Origin: Acheta domesticus
Lineage: Eukaryota > Arthropoda > Insecta > Orthoptera > Gryllidae
Assembly: GCA_031308135.1 (NCBI GenBank)
Contig: JAHLJT010000631.1
Location: 262,030,925-262,094,924 of the forward strand
Length of the DNA: 64,000 nt
Direction of reading: 5' to 3'
Shown here: piece by piece, positions 46,190-57,415 of the stretch
Layout of the letters: each line of letters starts with the position of its first letter
Numbering within the stretch: the first letter of the stretch is position 1
The notes under the pieces: generated by a model
The model's input: only the letters and a program-made list of their open reading frames with translations
The model's database searches: none
Told to the model about the DNA's origin: nothing
Program-made: the position numbers and the translations under genes

Positions 46190-47189
46190 CTAGTAGTGTA
46201 CAATACATACGGAACACACTAAGTTCTTTCGTATATTTTTCAACTATACTGATTCTTTCACTTTTGTCTTCTAACGTCCACTCAATTTTATCTTGAACAT
46301 TTTACCTTTCCCACATTCTTCCTTCCGCAAAAAACCAACATCTCTCTAAAATATATTCCCAATCTTCCTTTTTCATCTTACAGATCGTATATGCTTATCG
46401 CTCACAATTCAGTCAATATCTACTCGCTCTCGTTTCATTTTCTAACTTTTATCTGGCTATCCTTCGTTTGTTACTTTCCTTACATTTCCCTTTCATATAA
46501 CTTGGAATATCATCCAAACTCAATAATTTCAAACTATTTGTTATAAGTTTCTAATCTTTTCGTAATCTTCCTGCATTAGCTGATGTCCTCTTAAACTTAT
46601 CAACGCCCCGAAAGCATAACCTTTATTATTCCAAAAAATGTCCCCTTCCCAATCAGATTTCTCAGTTCCTGTTAACTCTTTCTCAGTTCTCAGTTCCTGT
46701 TTCGGAGTAAACTCGCTTCAGTAACTCATTTTCTCCCCCTCTCCTAATCATTTCCTCAAACTTCCATTTTTGCCCATCTCTATTTCTCCCAAATATATTC
46801 TCATTTCTTACCTTTTTGTCTCCCATCTTACCAGGTAACGGTGCTAGCGGAGTGTAACGGTGTGACTAATATACTGTGACCAAATGAATAGGTATGTAAT
46901 CAGATATAAATTTAACAATTTCATTTATGGAGTACTTCCCACGTTTAAAAACGTTGCATAGATAGCTACGTTAATATTCCATTTAGCAGGAACATCAGGC
47001 GTGAGAACATAAGGATAAGTGCCTTTTTCAAACTTACTGACCTGTGGCTATAGTGTACGATTTTGGAAACTAAGGAATGTAAATAACGGTAGTATTATGA
47101 CTGATGTTTCTAGTCACATCAATTCCTGCGGTCGTTAACCCCGTTAGTAAAAATAACGCTTTTTTCAGAGTGGTGTTCCTCCCTCTGCC
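46190..47189. other. Unassigned; pyrimidine-rich + strand
   Basis: About 46230-46820 is T/C-rich on the + strand, as antisense retroelement sequence often is, but no protein motif could be read on the minus strand. A TTTCTCAGTTCCTGTT-type segment is duplicated near 46659 and 46689. Confidence 0.35.
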
Positions 47190-47475
47190 TGAGTAGGGAT
47201 TGAAGATAAGGCAAGGAAGAGGAAGGAAAGATCGCATACGGTCAGTAGGGGATCGTAGGGTACTGCTCTGGCGTTTGCGTAATACTTATCTAAAAAACTA
47301 CGGAAAGCTAATGATTAGAGCATGCGGTCCCTAGAATTCTTTTCCAGACAGCGGCCGATTTCGACCAAGTCGAAAAGCCGTCTGCGTTCGAACTCTCACC
47401 CTGAGTCTGTGTATCGGCAGAAACAACAGAATCGCGAGTTCTGATCCCACTCAGACGGTGCGGCGGTAAACATTG
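47190..47475 (-). mobile_element. SINE-1 variant with a different tRNA-like head
   Basis: The body matches SINE-1 (GGAAGAGGAAGGAAAGATCG, GGGTACTGCTCTGGCGTTTG, CTAGAATTCTTTTCCAGACA). The head segment, about 47382-47464, is different. On the minus strand it starts CCGTCTGAGTGGG, contains AGAGTTCGAACGC (B-box-like) and ends CAGACGG, so its ends can pair over 7 bp. The tail half is missing on the left. Confidence 0.55.
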
Positions 47476-47509
47476 GTACGATTGCGAGACGATACCAGTG
47501 GTGCCAGCA

Positions 47510-48061
47510 TGACGCAAATACCGCGGCTGTGATTGTGACAAGTGGGAGAGGCGGGCGGGCGGGCGCAGAGCGGTGCGGGGGCGCGAGCGGATCGATGCAA
47601 GCTCACGCGCACGCCGCCGCCGCCGCCGCACGCACGCATGCACGCGCCCGACACGTCCCCCGGCGCGACGCGGCGCGGCATGGCGGGACAAAGACGGCGC
47701 GCCGTGAATGGCAACTGTCACGTCCAGCGGCGAGGGCGACGGCGACGGCGGAGTGAGCGGGCAGTGCAGGGCGGCGAAGCGCGGCGGAGCGGAGCGGCGG
47801 GGGCGGCGCTAGGCGAGGCGCAGCGGAGCTGGGAGGAGCGGGCGGGGGGGTGAGGTCGGGGCGGGACGGACCAGGGCGGGGCTGTGCGAGAAGACGCGGG
47901 GCTGAGCGGCGGGTGGAGCGGGATGAGGGGCGGAGCGGGAGGAGGGACGGAGCGGGGCGGGAGAGGAGCGGCAAGAGCAGGAGAGGGAGCGGGGCGGGGA
48001 GAAGCTGGGCGGGGCGAAACTCGAGCATGGTGGATATGCGAGGCGAGGCGCTGGCCGAGAT
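47510..48061. repeat. GC island with a G-rich low-complexity half
   Basis: 47510-47760 is CpG-dense. From 47760 to 48030 the + strand becomes a degenerate GGAGCGGGGCGG run, the complement of the C-rich blocks at 18.2 and 25.9 kb. Overlapping frames up to 192 codons on both strands are compositional. A CpG-island promoter is possible. Confidence 0.5.
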
Positions 48062-50932
48062 GCAGATGCAGATGGTGGTCGCTGTTCTGATCTTCGCACG
48101 TCCCTTTTTCTTCCTTCTGAAGTTGCGGTTAACAAAAAAAAGGGAAAACCCAGGGCCGGCAACCTTCCCAATACACACCATCCCTCTCTTCTCACCTTCA
48201 TATTATTTTCATTCAATGATGTTTGAGCGCGACTTTTTTTCTGATCCAATTCAGTAATAATACCTTGTTTCAATTCTACGCAATAAAACAGGAGGGGGTA
48301 TTGGTTGAAGAATTGAAATTGTTCGTAGATATCAACATTATTGTTTGATTAGATTAGGTGCGGATAATCTCAACAATTACATTACGAAAGAGAGAAATAA
48401 TTATGGTTACTTACTTTAAATCAATCGCCCTATCCAATCTTATGAAGTAAATTATTTATATAGTCTAAGTATGTTCCATAGTTCAGTAAATTCAACATTT
48501 TTTGTCAGTTGTTTCCTTAAAGAAAGCTCTGTACAAATGAAAGAAAAGTTTTTTATTTGGCGTGATTAGAAAAAATTGCACTCCAAAGAAGCTTCTATGC
48601 ATACGAGATGTCGCGAATTATAAAAAATAAAACTGTATTACATGAAACTTAAATTGCAAGGGTATACCTCTCAGATCGGTAATAAAGTTAAATAATATTC
48701 CAAAGAGTGGAGTCATGTTTGCCCAATCCTGTATTTTTGCATAGACAACTAAAACGAGCTTTCTCAAGAGTAAAAATCTTTTGTAATATTTTTGTGTTTA
48801 ATATGGAAAGTGAAAAACTAACTGTCAAGGAAGATTGTATAATTACTTCAAATGTTTTTTATGTAAGTGTTGAGAATTGTTCCAAGAACATGTCTATAAT
48901 ACTGAAAAAACTTGTATTCAAAATTTGTATCAAGCATCAATTTAATTGTTCTTTATTTTTATTTTAAATTCTACAAGTACATTGTAAGATAACATTTTAA
49001 TTTTTTAAAATAAATAAACACGTTTTGTTAACAACTTTCCCTCTTAATATGGAAAAGGGAAGATAGGTAAGAGGTTGGAATTTAACATGCGAGAGTTCTC
49101 GCGCAGATACCGTAGTTTGAAATTGTCCATTACGTTTAAGTAATGAACATAGATGTCTTAGAAACTCTAATTCTCTAAATATTACCCTTCAGTTTATTTT
49201 TACAATATTCATCTGTGTGTAATTAATGAGATATAATCCCAATTGTATGCTAGTGTAGTAACGTGTCCAGTTAGCAAATTTCCTTCAGTATACCAGAACG
49301 ATCGTCATTTAGGCTACGAACAAGAAATTTTTAGTGATTAGTAACAAATCTTAATTAACAAGAATGCTGTAACGTAGCTAATATGTCTCGTTCAAAGAGT
49401 TGGAATGATGTTATCCATAGCATTTCACAATGACAATTTAAATTTGCCTTTGCATGTGAATCGGACTCCAATATTATTTGTCAATGATATTAATGATCCA
49501 GTATCACGTATTCCTTGACAAAATCGCTGGAAAAGCTAATGAGTCTGTGGTTTGGCGGATCGTTGAGTTTGATTTCTACTTTATTCAATAATAATATTAT
49601 TGCCCGTTTTCAAATTTATGGAAACTAGAGTAAGTGGTGGTCAGCGCTGAATATTTTAGCTTTAATACAACTGATTGGAAGTTGTTTAAGTGTTTCGTTA
49701 GTGACGTCAAATTTGCACCATTTTAAATTTTGCAACTATTTGATGATATTGGATATATTCTGTGCGTGATATAAATTGCGTAGATATTGGGACTCTGGTG
49801 AATAGATCGATCATGCCTGCATGTATTTTTGAATTTAATTCTTAATACTTTATTGAATTAGATATGCATATTAGGCCTAGATGCTGATCAATAAATTATC
49901 AAATTGGTTCAACTCTTCTCTTTCGTCTTGACAAACTATTACAATTTATAATTTAGGTAAAATAGCTTATCTCTTTCCGAATCAAAATCCCACGGTTGAA
50001 AGATTTATTTCATCCTCCTAATTTGTAATTTGATTTTCAGACACCGCATAAAACATATTCTTAACATATAACACATCAATATGTTCATAATTTATAATGC
50101 AGTAGAGGATCCATCTCGAAATCATCTTTTGTTTTTTTTTCAATTTCTCATCAGAGTTGTAATTTTTATATATGAGGGTAACTGGTGCAGTATTGTGAGA
50201 GTATTCCATTTTTTAACTATAAGTGTATTTAAGACTTCGTAAATGCTTTTTTTAATATTGAAAGGGGAGACAACATCGAGAAAGCATAAACAAATTATTT
50301 AAAAAAAGACTAAATCTTTTGCAACTGTTCTGGCGTTTAGGTACTTTGAGTAGATTATATGTTTATTTAATATCAGAGAAGGCATACGCCAACTAATTTT
50401 GCTTTCAGTGAAGTGCTTAATGGTCTGAGGAATTGGTCTTCGATGTTGTAGGTACTGGTGTAAGGTGCGATGTTTGTGGTTAGTTATATTTTTAGTATTT
50501 TGGCGAGTTTATTTAGAAAATATTTGTTATATTTACTTTATTTCCATGTTTTTGGTTCGTCAGTATCTGATTTTCAGTAACTATTCCACAGTAGCAAAAA
50601 ATCGTCGAAGTATTTTCTCGTTCCGCTTGTAAAGGTCATGGAAACTTCAATTCATCTATTAAAAGAGAATGTTAGTGCTAGTTTGGCAAAGCAATCCGAC
50701 TCTGTCCAAGAAAAATCAAAATTGAACCAAAACGTAACACTAAAGACGAGAAAGTAAAAGTCAGTGTCAATGTGAATGAGACAAATTCGCTTTACTCACC
50801 AGAAAAAATGCATCGACATGTCATTTCCATGAAATACATTAATCTAGTGGTGCTAAAACAGAATATTTCATAGTCTTTCTAACTTTCCCAGTTTTTGAAA
50901 ATTCAGAGATTTCAGGTATCTTCCTTCAGCGG
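48062..50932. other. Unassigned A+T-rich sequence
   Basis: Nearly 3 kb without a recognisable gene or repeat. Reading frames stay under 90 codons and carry no motif. Confidence 0.4.
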
Positions 50933-51291
50933 GGCATCGCCCCAGCCGGGACAACCTCTAAGCTCCGAACTGGCCTCCCGGCACGTGTGGTGTAGTGCAT
51001 AACGTGTAAGTGTGTAAGGAGTAGGATAGGAAGAGGAAGAGGAAGGAAAGATCGCGCGCGGTCCGTGGCCCTTTTGTTAAGGTACTGCTAAGGCATTACC
51101 TTGGCGTTGATTGGAGAAACCGTAGAAAATCACCGCTCAGAGCAGCCGGTCGCTAGAATTCTCCTTCAGACAGCGGCTGAGTTCCTCCTAGCTATCTAGC
51201 GATCGTCGAAATCCTGGCACCGTCGGGAGTGGGGCACTAAAACCTCCCGGTTAGAGGTTCTGCACTAACATCGATGCCCTGCGCCACCTCT
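50933..51291 (-). mobile_element. SINE-1 copy with head, tail half missing
   Basis: Blocks in SINE-1 order: AGGTATCTTCC, AGCGGGGCATCGCCCCAGCC, GTGTAGTGCATAACGTGTAA, GGAAGGAAAGATCGCGCGCG, AAATCACCGCTCAGAGCAGC, CTAGAATTCTCCTTCAGACA. The head at about 51220-51291, on the minus strand, has the A-box-like GTGGCGCAGGGCATCGATG; its B box is mutated. The tail side is missing at the left, which is not ordinary 5' truncation and implies a later deletion. Confidence 0.75.
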
Positions 51292-54096
51292 TATGGTACC
51301 TTTCTCACACACGATACTGCTCCAGTGGCTGTCTCGTACTCGTGAAACGTTGCCCAGGCTGCCGGCGCAGATAAAGAGGAAATTGTTCGGCCCGCAGCTC
51401 ATTGCCAGCAGTTCGTAAGCTGTTGGTGCTACAACAGCACACAGTTTCTCGTATTCTAACGTTTTCAATTATTGATAATTGAAACTGTTCAACGAAAATG
51501 GTACCAGCGTCAATTTTAACCGTCATTTGCTCTACAAGCCGATAAAATGTAAAGAAAAAAATTGAAGAAGTTTTTGCGAAAAAATTATTAATTTTAATAA
51601 CTTCAAGTAGAAATTACGCAAAAGCTATCAAGTTTTACGTAAAAAAATATAAAGTTTTATTGAAAAAGTGTTTGTGACTAGTCAAAGATCCAATATTTTT
51701 AACACATATGTTAGAAAAAATATCTATCTTCAATTTTCTACTTCTGCAATTTTAATTTACTAGAAGTTTTGAAAATATAGAGTTCGCAGAAAATGTGGCC
51801 AGCAATAATTTTTTACCGCCCTTTCTGATTATGGAAGGAGAAATTCTAAAGAATAAAATGCACACGTTTTTTAGAAATTGAGAATTTAAAAATGTCTATA
51901 TATCATAAAAATCACGAGAGCATTGTCACTTTTCCAAAAAAAATGCATAATACCTTTTCAAGATCTGCCTTTTTAGTAACACATTCCAATAAGGATAAAA
52001 ACCTCTATCTTCAATATTGTTCTTGTATGATGACAAAAATGAGTCATGTGCTTTTTTAAGCGGTCTTTACGCTGACCGAAGGCAAAATTTAATTCAAAAA
52101 TTCAACTAATTTTTAAAAAAATATTCAAAATAGTCAGGTTTCGTGTAAATCACAAAACATTAAGTAATCACAAAACATTTGATCACAAAAAATAAAAGAT
52201 CAGTTTCAAACTCGCAGGACCTCCAGTTCGATTTTGAAGAAATTATATATTTTCTGAGAAAATCGTCTGAACGATTTAGATACTTGCATTGACCGTACAC
52301 GGACAGACGGGCAGACGCAGACAGACGGACGTTTGAAGTCAATTGACCTCTCTGGATGAAGAATCCAGAAAAATCTTGATTCTGATTACAAAACGTCTTT
52401 GAAGTAATTTTTTACATATATTAACAAGATTATTCACTATTTCGTTACCAGAGCCTGCAATAATCGTTTTTCTGCCGAAGTTTTCGCCGAGGCATTACAA
52501 CATTTTCGCCGAGGCTTTACTATTTAAATACGTTGAAAAGAAGGAATACGAAAATGACACAACACGATCTATTTCGTGTTGAATCAGAGAGTTCTTCAGT
52601 CAAACATCACCATAACTGACATATATTATTTTCAATAATGTGTATGTAGCTAAGCTCTGTGTACAGTGGAAAAGCCACTGCCCGCCACCAAATAGTTACC
52701 TGCTACCCCACAGCGGACGCTTGAACGCTTCCAACGTTCGTTTGTCTCCAGTCAAGCGCTGGCGAGCGATCCGTTGCGAGGAGGATTCGCTGACGCTTTC
52801 TTCCCTTTGCGCACAAGCCTTACCTAGGGCAACTTGGCTGAGAATTCCTTTACAAAATTCTTTCATTCACGTCTTCGGGTGTGACGTTCTTGTCAACGTT
52901 TATCAAATAACACTCCTGGAAATAATTTACATGTCACCCTCGGCGAACTCCTGCGATTGTCCTAGCTTCACTAATCTTTGTTCAGTCTAAGAATGATCCT
53001 GATGTAAACAAAGAAGCATAGTATTCATCCGCGTCTACTAATCTCATTGGCCGATTGCCCCAGGCTCCTCCTTAATGGTACACGCGAATACGAACTGTCA
53101 GAACGTACGCGACAGCAGCATTCTCATCTGCGATAAAAATGAAGATCCGATTTCCAGCAGTGACACACGCATCCCGTTTCACAATCGTCACTTCTACTCA
53201 TTTCCGACGCGTCCGGAAGAGGTTCAACACCAAAATTATTTATTTCCTTGATGTGACAAGTTTTCTGTGAGTTCTCACCTCTCTGCGTGCTTTCATTGTA
53301 CTTGACGAAGACACTTCCGTGGTCCGCGATGTGTTGGGCTGTTTAACGGCCAATGCAGGATTTTCTTCAGTCACACGAAAAAACCCTTAAAACTACATTT
53401 TTTCAACCCACATAAATGAATTACCTCTCGTATGTTTTGTGAAAGACTGTCCTGCCTCAGCATTTGCCATTATAAAATAATAAGATTTGCCTAAAAATTA
53501 AAATAATTAAAATATGCTACACCGACCTTGTTGCACTAAGCGAAGAGAACTGACTGGTCTATTGCTCACGAAGCCCAAAGAACGCTGCGTTTGGAACTTT
53601 TGTTGTGAGTCAACCACCGATAAAGCTATCTACACTGGACGACGGGTATAAGGTTTCTTTGCCGCCATTACTGACGCCTTGACCTTCGGCGTATTTCGGA
53701 ACAGTGGTCCAATTAAGAGTTTCCAGTAACTGTTTTCTGGATTCTGGATTCTCTCAATCTCTTGATGTATTTCAAACTTATATTTAAACGAGGAAATTTA
53801 TAATTTTGCCAAGAACTGTTTTCAGAAGTGAAACGTTACACGTACGCACCCGCAAATCCCAGCAACCAATAAGAGGCTCTATTAATCACGTGTATTTTTT
53901 TACATGGGGATCATTCTAAGGCTGAAGAGACCTTAGCTCTTCTTGAATGAGTACAAGCGCTACTCCATGGAACCATATAATACAATTTCCCTGCTCGATA
54001 TTCTAGTACTTTCTTTCAAACAACATTTTAAACTAAAACAATTAAGGAAGATTCTGAATTTTCATAATCCATTGAAACTGAAGGGGGCAACGCCTG
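51292..54096. other. Unassigned sequence, largely A+T-rich
   Basis: No gene recognised. A GGACAGACGGGCAGACGCAG stretch at about 52301 recalls some retroelement 3' ends but was not assignable. A 116-codon frame at 52640-52990 has no known motif. Confidence 0.4.
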
Positions 54097-54162
54097 GGCT
54101 CTGATTGACGGCCACCGACGGTCGGTCACCGACGGTCTGTCACCGTTTGCCTGATGGCTCCG
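54097..54162. repeat. Short tandem repeat, about 14-16 bp
   Basis: CACCGACGGTCGGTCACCGA and CGGTCTGTCACCG form two to three imperfect copies of a CACCGACGGT word, followed by an eight-C or longer run near 54194. Confidence 0.5.
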
Positions 54163-54505
54163 ATTCACAATTGCGGAGCGATTGAGTCGACTTCCCCCCC
54201 CCTATCTGCCGACACCTTCGACCTCTGGGAATGAAAAGAGAGAAGAAGGGGCTAATAGTCTGGAAGACAGCGAAGAGGTCTACTAGTACAACTAACTAAC
54301 TAGTACAACAAACTTCGGAGATACAGTCTGAGACAAAAGCCATTAGAAAAAAGGTAGTGTGAACGAGAAGGAAAGTAAGGAAAAACATATCTTTTCTGTG
54401 TGAATTATTTGGGTTTCAATTACGTTTAGTTAACAATTACCTACCAGTTGTGTGATTTACTAGTCAGGAGGCATGTTTATAGCCCTGTGCTCTTACATTT
54501 ACGGA

Positions 54506-54810
54506 GCAATGTGGCTCAGGGCTCAGAGTGCTGTCTTCGTATTTGGGAGGCCCGGGTTCAATCCCCGTGCCGGCAGTTCTGATTCGTGATATCGTAGTTT
54601 CCCTCTGTCATCCAGGTGAACGCTGGTAAGGTTCTAGTGAAGGGCCATGACCGCAAAACCTAGTCTAATTCGTTAACTACGTGGTCACGAAGGTTAAGCG
54701 AATTCGAGACATCGCGGTTCCTGTTTGCGGAACCGACTAGGAACCCCGAAATCTAACGGCACCGAGGCCAATTGCAATTGACGGGCCACAGAAAGGCTAA
54801 ATACAAATAT
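54506..54810 (+). mobile_element. SINE-2, tRNA-derived
   Basis: A tRNA-like head (54506-54574) has an A box TGGCTCAGGGCTCAGAG at 54512 and a perfect B box GGTTCAATCCC at 54555, so it should carry an internal Pol III promoter on the + strand. The body (about 54575-54790) includes a GAATTCGAGACATCGCGGTT block and ends near GGGCCACAGAAAGGCTAAAT with an A-rich tail. It shares only the tRNA-type head with SINE-1; the body is different. No clear target duplication was found. Confidence 0.72.
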
Positions 54811-55059
54811 ATCAGATATTAATCATATTGATTGTCTGTTGATAGGATTCATTAGTTTTTCAGTATCTTCTTGTCTCAAATTTGAAGACACTGAAAATAT
54901 AAGAAGAAACCGTTTGAAGATACTGATTCCAGATACGAATGCTTCTGTATTTCTTAGAATTCTATAATTTAAAATGGTCATAAATTCGCGGAGATTCTCG
55001 AAGGCGTATTACCTACCAGAAGCTAACGTCACCGAATAAGAGGCAAGTGGAGGCCCGGA
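54811..55059. other. Unassigned sequence
   Basis: No feature recognised between SINE-2 and the GC island. Confidence 0.35.
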
Positions 55060-55290
55060 GGCCTTGCTTGTCTTTGTGCCGGCCGAGGATGTGAGGACGT
55101 GAGGACAGGCGAGCAGCGCGGGCGGCACGTGGAAAGGAGGCCGTGGAGTGCTTTTGTTCCCGCGGAGAGCAGAGGGCCGTGGGCGGGCGAGGGGGGCGGG
55201 GGCGCGGGCGGCGCAGGGGGCCGTGGATCAACATAACGATCCGCTCCTTCCCTCTGATAACGAGACCACCGCGCGACACGGGCGGACGAC
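55060..55290. other. GC-rich island
   Basis: G-rich, CpG-containing patch (GGGGCGGGGGCGCGGGCGGC near 55191-55210), followed by a (GT)n/T-run. Frames up to 141 codons cross it in both directions but show no domain. Possible promoter-type island; low confidence. Confidence 0.35.
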
Positions 55291-56302
55291 GGTTTTTGTG
55301 TGTGTGTGTTTTTTTTTCTCTCGTCCACCCTCATCCCCACCTCCCAGCACCTCGTTTCATTCATTTCCATCTCACACTTTTGTTTCTCTTCGTTTTAATG
55401 AAGATCCCGAGTATCGCCTTCAAAAAGCCTCAGAGTGACCACTTAAGCGGTCGAGTTCTCTCGTGTTCTCGGCCCTTTGCAGGCGCACCTCGCACTGGCG
55501 CTGCCTCTGTGGGCAGACGCTGCTGCGGGAAGCGCTTCATTAAACGAGATGTTATTTACATTTTGTAATTGATGCCTGGCGGAATGCAAAATAATAATTA
55601 AAATGAAGCATACGATCAACTTTACGTACAGTTACAAAGGTTCTGTTGTTATTTTTTTTTTACAAAAATGAGTGTTAGTTTAGTTGTTCTTGCTTAGTTT
55701 TTGTCGGCTAAGTAACCGAGTGGCTGAAGTAAAAATATATGGTGCAGGCGAATTATATAAGCAATTTACGTGCTAGATCATTTTTTTTTTTTTGTTTTCT
55801 CGAGATCATTTTCAAGCGCAGTTCTGAGCCATTCTTCAACCAATAGCCGTCTTCACTCACTCACCCCAACCAATGCCCTTCCCCATTTTATTCATAACGC
55901 ATTATTAGAGGAAAGTATCCAAACGCGGGGCCGATTCCTAATTGAAGTCCCTTTAAGGCTTTATGAAGCCAGAGGCACTCTGATGAGATGGAGATGTCAC
56001 TGAATGAAGTCGTCGACGGTATCACCCGATATTGTTGTGCTCCCCCGGCGCAGTGGACAGTTGAATGGGGTTACTAGGTACATGTTTTCTTGATATGTAT
56101 AGTGATCAGTTGATTTTACGAAGTATGTATTGTGTGGGAAAAAACTCCTGTTCTTGTTCACGATATACATCGTTCATTAATACTAAACAACACACTCGTT
56201 CCCAAGCTCGCGCCAGCGGTGAAGCGCTGCCTCGCGACGCAGAGTTCCCGCTAGCCCCTCCCAGCCTCCCGCTCTCCCAGCCACCCACTCTCCCTCGGCC
56301 GC
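55291..56302. other. Unassigned sequence
   Basis: Contains poly-T runs (55650s, 55780s) and no recognisable gene. Confidence 0.35.
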
Positions 56303-56315
56303 TGAACCCACATTT
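56303..56315. repeat. Left 13-bp direct repeat (target duplication)
   Basis: TGAACCCACATTT, repeated exactly at 56521-56533 on the far side of the inverted-repeat insertion. Confidence 0.7.
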
Positions 56316-56520
56316 TATAAATGAATCTGGCCACAGATTGTTTAGAACAGAGTAAAAATTGTTTATTTCAATATCCAGGTACAAAAATGGAAATTCAAAT
56401 AAGCGACATTTCGAGTGGATATTGAAATAAACAATTTTTACTCTGTTCTAAACAATGTATGACGAGATTCATTAAAGAAGTTATTAATATAGACTAACAG
56501 ACAGACAATTTTCTTTGAAG
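56316..56520. mobile_element. 205-bp insertion with a 41-bp perfect inverted repeat
   Basis: Positions 56337-56377 are the exact reverse complement of 56416-56456 (41 of 41), with a 38-bp spacer. The arms extend imperfectly outward to AATGAATCT (56320) and AGATTCATT (56473). Some 47 bp lie between the inverted repeat and the right direct repeat, so the hairpin is off-centre. No protein is encoded. The 13-bp flanking duplication is longer than most cut-and-paste transposons make and is closer to LINE-type insertion, so the class is unclear. Confidence 0.7.
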
Positions 56521-56533
56521 TGAACCCACATTT
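56521..56533. repeat. Right 13-bp direct repeat (target duplication)
   Basis: TGAACCCACATTT, identical to 56303-56315. Confidence 0.7.
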
Positions 56534-56849
56534 GCCAGGTACAGCAGCGCAGCTCTTGAGAACAGGTGGTGTTGAGACGAGGCTTTACACACTGACCTCA
56601 GACATTCCACCGGCGCGAAGGAGGCTCTTTGCCGCAGTGGCACGCGTCGTAGCTCCGTATTACGCCACGAGCTACTCTGCGCAACTAGCGTCGGGAAAGG
56701 AAACTATAAGTAACCCCGCCGTTTTACAATAGGGATGGCGTTGTCTCTGGTGGCGTGGTGACGAACTACGTGAAGGGGCGATTTCGTCGTGGCACTCGTT
56801 CCCCGGACTCCCGCTCGTGGCATCGACCTTGACACTTTTAGAGTCTCTA
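56534..56849. other. Unassigned, moderately GC-rich
   Basis: A 70-codon + frame (56520-56732) has no recognised motif. Nothing else is supported. Confidence 0.3.
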
Positions 56850-57415
56850 CTACTGGACCTGGTAATGCTTCGCTATTGCAATGAATTACACTTCACACGC
56901 TGCTGGTCACGCTACTGCTAATCACGATTTACGTTACGCACTGCAAACGTTTTGATGGATGAAAGACTTCCTCACGAGAATGGGTTTGCTCTTTGTCCTG
57001 GTTTGGACATGGTTGTCAAGTATTCCATTGTTAAAACGCTCTCCCTCAAATTTGGACATGCATTCACTATTTTGGAGAATGCATGCAGTCGCTGTTTGTG
57101 AGAAATTTGATTTACTTGTCCGAGATAACATTCAAGTAATAATTCCGGTGTATATTTCACAATCACAGGGGCAGAATATGCAGCGAAGAAGCGCTTAATA
57201 CTTGAGAGTGCAGCGGGTTGCTTAGAGCTTCTGTTCAGGGGCGCTTGAGTCAGCTTAAACGCTTAATATCAACAACGCGCGTCTATGTGCGACAGACATA
57301 CGCACATTCCCATTGTACTATGCCTACATTCTTTGCGCAAGTGTAAGCAATAAGTTGACACAATTTTATCTCAATCGGATGGACGGAACGTCAGTGCATA
57401 AAATACAAACATGAA
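56850..57415. repeat. Dispersed repeat R1, copy B
   Basis: Collinear with copy A at 28265-28815 in the same orientation, with several small indels. The right half (57100-57340) is the better conserved. It ends in CAATTTTATCTCAATCGGAT, again like the 3' end of RTE-type elements. The + frame ending with IPVYISQSQGQNMQRRSA is present here too. Confidence 0.75.

Noticed and set aside
47603..48273. Frames of 135-192 codons at the 47.5-48-kb GC island
   Set aside because: Composition artefact: Ala/Pro/Arg-rich with no conserved motif, and competing frames on both strands.
52288..52340. CAGACAGACGG-rich segment (also near 31577) as a LINE 3' end
   Set aside because: It is suggestive but too short. 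No collinear second copy or coding part could be shown.
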